29,755 nucleotides of DNA from Amoebophrya sp. AT5.2 (lineage: Eukaryota; Sar; Dinophyceae; Syndiniales; Amoebophryaceae), in NCBI GenBank assembly GCA_005223375.1, contig RXOD01004072.1, positions 1 through 29,755 on the forward strand, given 5' to 3'. The notes beneath the pieces were generated by a model. The model made no database searches. It was not told the origin of the DNA and worked only from the letters and a program-made list of their open reading frames with translations. Shown here in pieces: positions 27,058-29,755 of the stretch. Numbering within the stretch: position 1 is the first letter of the stretch; every line of letters begins with the position of its first letter. The translations under genes and the position numbers were made by a program.

Positions 27058-29755
27058 ATGTCACTGCAGAAAATTTATTTTTCGTCGCTCACTCCGCGGA
27101 CGGCAATCAAAGTATGGAGCCGGCGGCGGTACTATAGCGCAAGCAGATCCGCGGCCCGAAAGATACTCACAACGTCGAAGCGCCAGAACTTCCACTGTTG
27201 TACCGCACTGTTGTCCCGCGTCAACAAAACCGCCTGTTTGGAAAGCTTGATCTCCAACTGGGCCGCCGCGGTTTCTGAGTGCGACATCCGGACGCAATTT
27301 TCCGCGGATGATTGCGCGATGACGTGGCACTTCTTGGCCCAGAAGTTCGTTCTGGTGAGTACACACGGCTCGACAACTGACGGCGGTCGCGAAAAGACCC
27401 TGCAGTTGCGGCTTCGTGAGGGAGGCTCTCCTACAGCGTCTCGCTCTTGGTCTGGTCCTTCTCATATGGAAGACATCTTGCTGGCGCTGGATGCGCGCAT
27501 TGTGGGCATCGGCGTGCAGCGCTTTGACAAATCGCAGCTTGCTCTGCTCCCGTACAGTTGGGCGCGGATGGAGTGGGACCCTGCAAGATCACACCCGCTC
27601 GTGCTTCCAGCCGTGCTCGCGGAGTGCGGCCGTTTGGAGACGCTGCGCGCGTGGGGCGCGCAAGGCCTCTGCAACGCCCTGTACGGCGCGGCCAGGCTGG
27701 CACAGTTGGCTGCGGATTGGCGGGAGACCGGTCGAGCGCAACGGCGTGACCGCGGAGAGGCTTTCCGATGCGGGAAGGAAAAGGCCGTAGATATGCTCCA
27801 GAACCAGGACGGCCGACCGCAGTTTCGGAGCCAGGGAGGGGAAGATGCCCTGCGCGATTCGCAGGCTGCCATGCGGGATTCGCAGCAAGAAGAGCCCTGC
27901 GGAGGTTCAAGTACTACTACTCCAGATTCGACCCGGCACGGGCTTTTGGATTTTGTCTTCCGTGCGTGGCTGCCATTCGCAGTAGCGGAGCGCTTCGGGA
28001 TCAGGAACGGGTTCTTTTCGCTGCAGGCGCTGGCAAGTATGGTGCGTGCCGTCTCCTTGATTGCTCTTGATCCTTCGATGTGCGATAGTTCTTCGGCGGA
28101 CCCCGTTACGGGATTCTGGGAGTTGTGGCAGCTCGAGTGCACGCATGTACTGGTACTGCAAACGCAGGCTGCCGCTGAAAGTAGGGTCGAGCAAAAGGGA
28201 CAGGGTCCGGAAAGCCAGGCCGATCTTTTCGCGAAAGACCTCGCTACCATCATGCACAGTGTGGGAAAGTTGCGACGTCCCGTTTCTGAACAGTTCCTGG
28301 CAGCGTGGACCAGAGCGGCAACAAAGTTGCTTGCGGAGCAAGAGGAGGATTGCGTTGCGGTCGCTCGGGCCGAAGAGGACGGGTCTAGTGCCGATGGGAA
28401 GGAGCTGTATTCGCCGACTAGTGGAGCTTACAAAGACGTAGACGCCCCGCAAGAGCCCGTATCGTCACGCGCACGTCTGCAGCGCTACCTCCGAGGTGGC
28501 CACGTCGACAACACGAGGCGCAGTGGAATCCCCGACCCGCAGCCTTTCTCGCAGCTCCGCCTCTGGACGTGCTTGTACGGGTTAGCAAGGGTTTTCGAGA
28601 CAAATCAGGCGTTCACAAGCATGAATGCGAGTAAACTGTCCCTCTGCCCCAACTTCTTCGCACTGTGGCAGCGCGCGCAGGTGCCGCACTTTTTGGCGCC
28701 GCATCACGAACGTGCGACCGCGAAAATGAACCGCGCCAGCCGCCTTAGCGCGATCAATTTGGTGGCAGGGCTCGGGAGCCTCTTGCAGCTAGGTGCGGTC
28801 GCCGTCGACTTTCGGAGAACGAGAACGACAGGCAGTTGTGGCTCAGCTGTCGTTTCGGCGCCTTTGTTTTTGCGATCCATGTTCGGGCAGGTTGGGCGCT
28901 GCCTGCACACATTCTCAGACATGGAACTGTCGACGCTCGTGTACAACTTGCAGCGGTTCCAGGATGCGTGGGTGCTTTACGACGACGATCTAAAGGATTT
29001 TTTTCTCCACCAAAATGAAAATAGCCTCGACTTACCGCAAGCTGCATTTCCCCTTCACCCGGCGCGCGATTTCGAAGCGGACCTAGAGGATCGGTTGCGC
29101 CACCGCTTGGGGACGGAGGGGACTTGTACATCTGGTACGCTCAACGTGCCTGGTCTTCTCTTCGCGACTGGGAAGATCGGGATTGGCTCGAAACGCTTCT
29201 GGCGCGTTTTAGTAGGGAAATGCAAGAACATGCTGGAAGCAGCTGGAAATGGGGAATCATGCGGGATGGTGTCGTCGGCTGGGGCATATCGTGCCGCGCA
29301 TGACGCGCAACACCTCGCGCAATGCGCGCACGGCGCGGCGCACCTGTCAGACCGTCTAGCGTAATGGAAGTTCTCGTTCTGTTGAAAGAGGCAGCCGTCT
29401 TAACCGCGCAGCGCAGTAGAATCTCGCCCGGCGATTCCCTTCCAATACTTCATCTCGCTTCTGCACGATGCGCTGACAGTGGCAGGCGGCCAGCTTGTCT
29501 GGGTCTGCTCTGTTGGCACTGGTGTGCTCGCCGTAGGATTGTGTCTTAATTTCTGTAATCCAGAGGCAGAATGCAGCCAAGGCCAACAAGCGAGGCTTCC
29601 GTCCTGTAAATTTTGCCGAAATCGGTTTTACTTCATTCTTGTAATTCATTGTGGATCCTCATACTTACCAAAATACGATCAGGAGCTCTCTGTCGGTCAT
29701 CATGCTAGTCTTGGGTTTCGGATCTGGTTGATTGCTCTTTGTCGGTGACTTGCCC
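27058..29755 (+). CDS. Putative mitochondrial helical-repeat (HPR/RAP-like) protein, 3' end outside window
   Basis: ATG 27058 opens a 768-codon exon. The N-terminus is a strong mitochondrial presequence: Arg/Ser/Lys-rich with no acidic residue to about 60, including WSRRRYYSASRSAARK. Degenerate helix pairs recur: LWTCLYGLARVFETNQAF, SAINLVAGLGSLLQLGAV, ELSTLVYNLQRFQDAW and NVPGLLFATGKIGIG, the repeat style of alveolate heptatricopeptide proteins involved in mitochondrial rRNA and transcript handling. The frame stops at 29362-29364, but a GTAATG donor sits exactly there (29361) and a 51-base intron to AG 29411 leads into FQYFISLLHDALTVAGG, another helix pair with good coding bias. I therefore model exon 1 27058-29360 and exon 2 from 29412. 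Beyond about 29500 further introns are likely and I cannot place the end. A C-terminal RAP domain may lie outside the window. Confidence 0.55.

Noticed and set aside
119..29649. Many minus-strand open frames of 60-380 codons
   Set aside because: They mirror + strand genes, arise from the G/C-rich third positions of those genes, and show no independent motif, signal or consistent codon bias.
1..29755. tRNA, rRNA, snRNA, CRISPR array or complete transposon
   Set aside because: No cloverleaf with a proper T-loop, no regular spaced repeats, and no transposase or reverse transcriptase motifs were seen on either strand.

Overview
The window looks like nuclear DNA from a dinoflagellate or a close alveolate relative; a compact parasitic lineage such as Amoebophrya (Syndiniales) is the best guess. 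The signs are eukaryotic introns, two genes with mitochondrial presequences, a mitochondrial ribosomal protein gene, every credible gene on the + strand, very short gaps between genes (82 bases between the first stop and the next start, 101 between two others), strong G/C preference at third codon positions, and a 16-base motif seen twice that resembles the end of the dinoflagellate spliced leader. The species is inferred, not proven.

Layout. Positions 1-81 are the tail of a gene. 164-2431 encodes a 755-residue helical-repeat protein, probably mitochondrial, with a perfect 17-bp inverted repeat in its middle. From 3329 to 6980 there is a run of small, intron-containing genes: an 80-83 residue unknown, a beta-helix-like repeat protein (about 3998-5251), an 85-residue secreted protein (5428-5955) and mitochondrial ribosomal protein bS6m (6057-6980). 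7333-9926 is a three-exon gene for a lysine/arginine/serine-rich protein with a WW-like segment. After about 1.1 kb without a clear gene comes a protein with a bacterial-type OB-like N-terminal domain (11090-12791), then a giant 3,042-residue DUF3638/DUF3645 protein with a full set of superfamily 2 helicase-like motifs (12972-22100). 22826-24610 encodes a secretory-pathway class I methyltransferase. A 2.4 kb, gene-poor stretch follows with one small coiled-coil ORF and diverged direct repeats. The window closes with a second mitochondrial helical-repeat protein (27058 to the edge).

Function. Three genes (the two helical-repeat proteins and bS6m) point to mitochondrial RNA handling and translation. 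The others show no shared pathway. Genes lie head to tail, as expected when mRNAs are matured by spliced-leader trans-splicing. Intron models below were built by hand from reading frame, third-position G/C and splice dinucleotides, so exact junctions are provisional unless stated. No tRNA, rRNA, CRISPR array or complete transposon was found.
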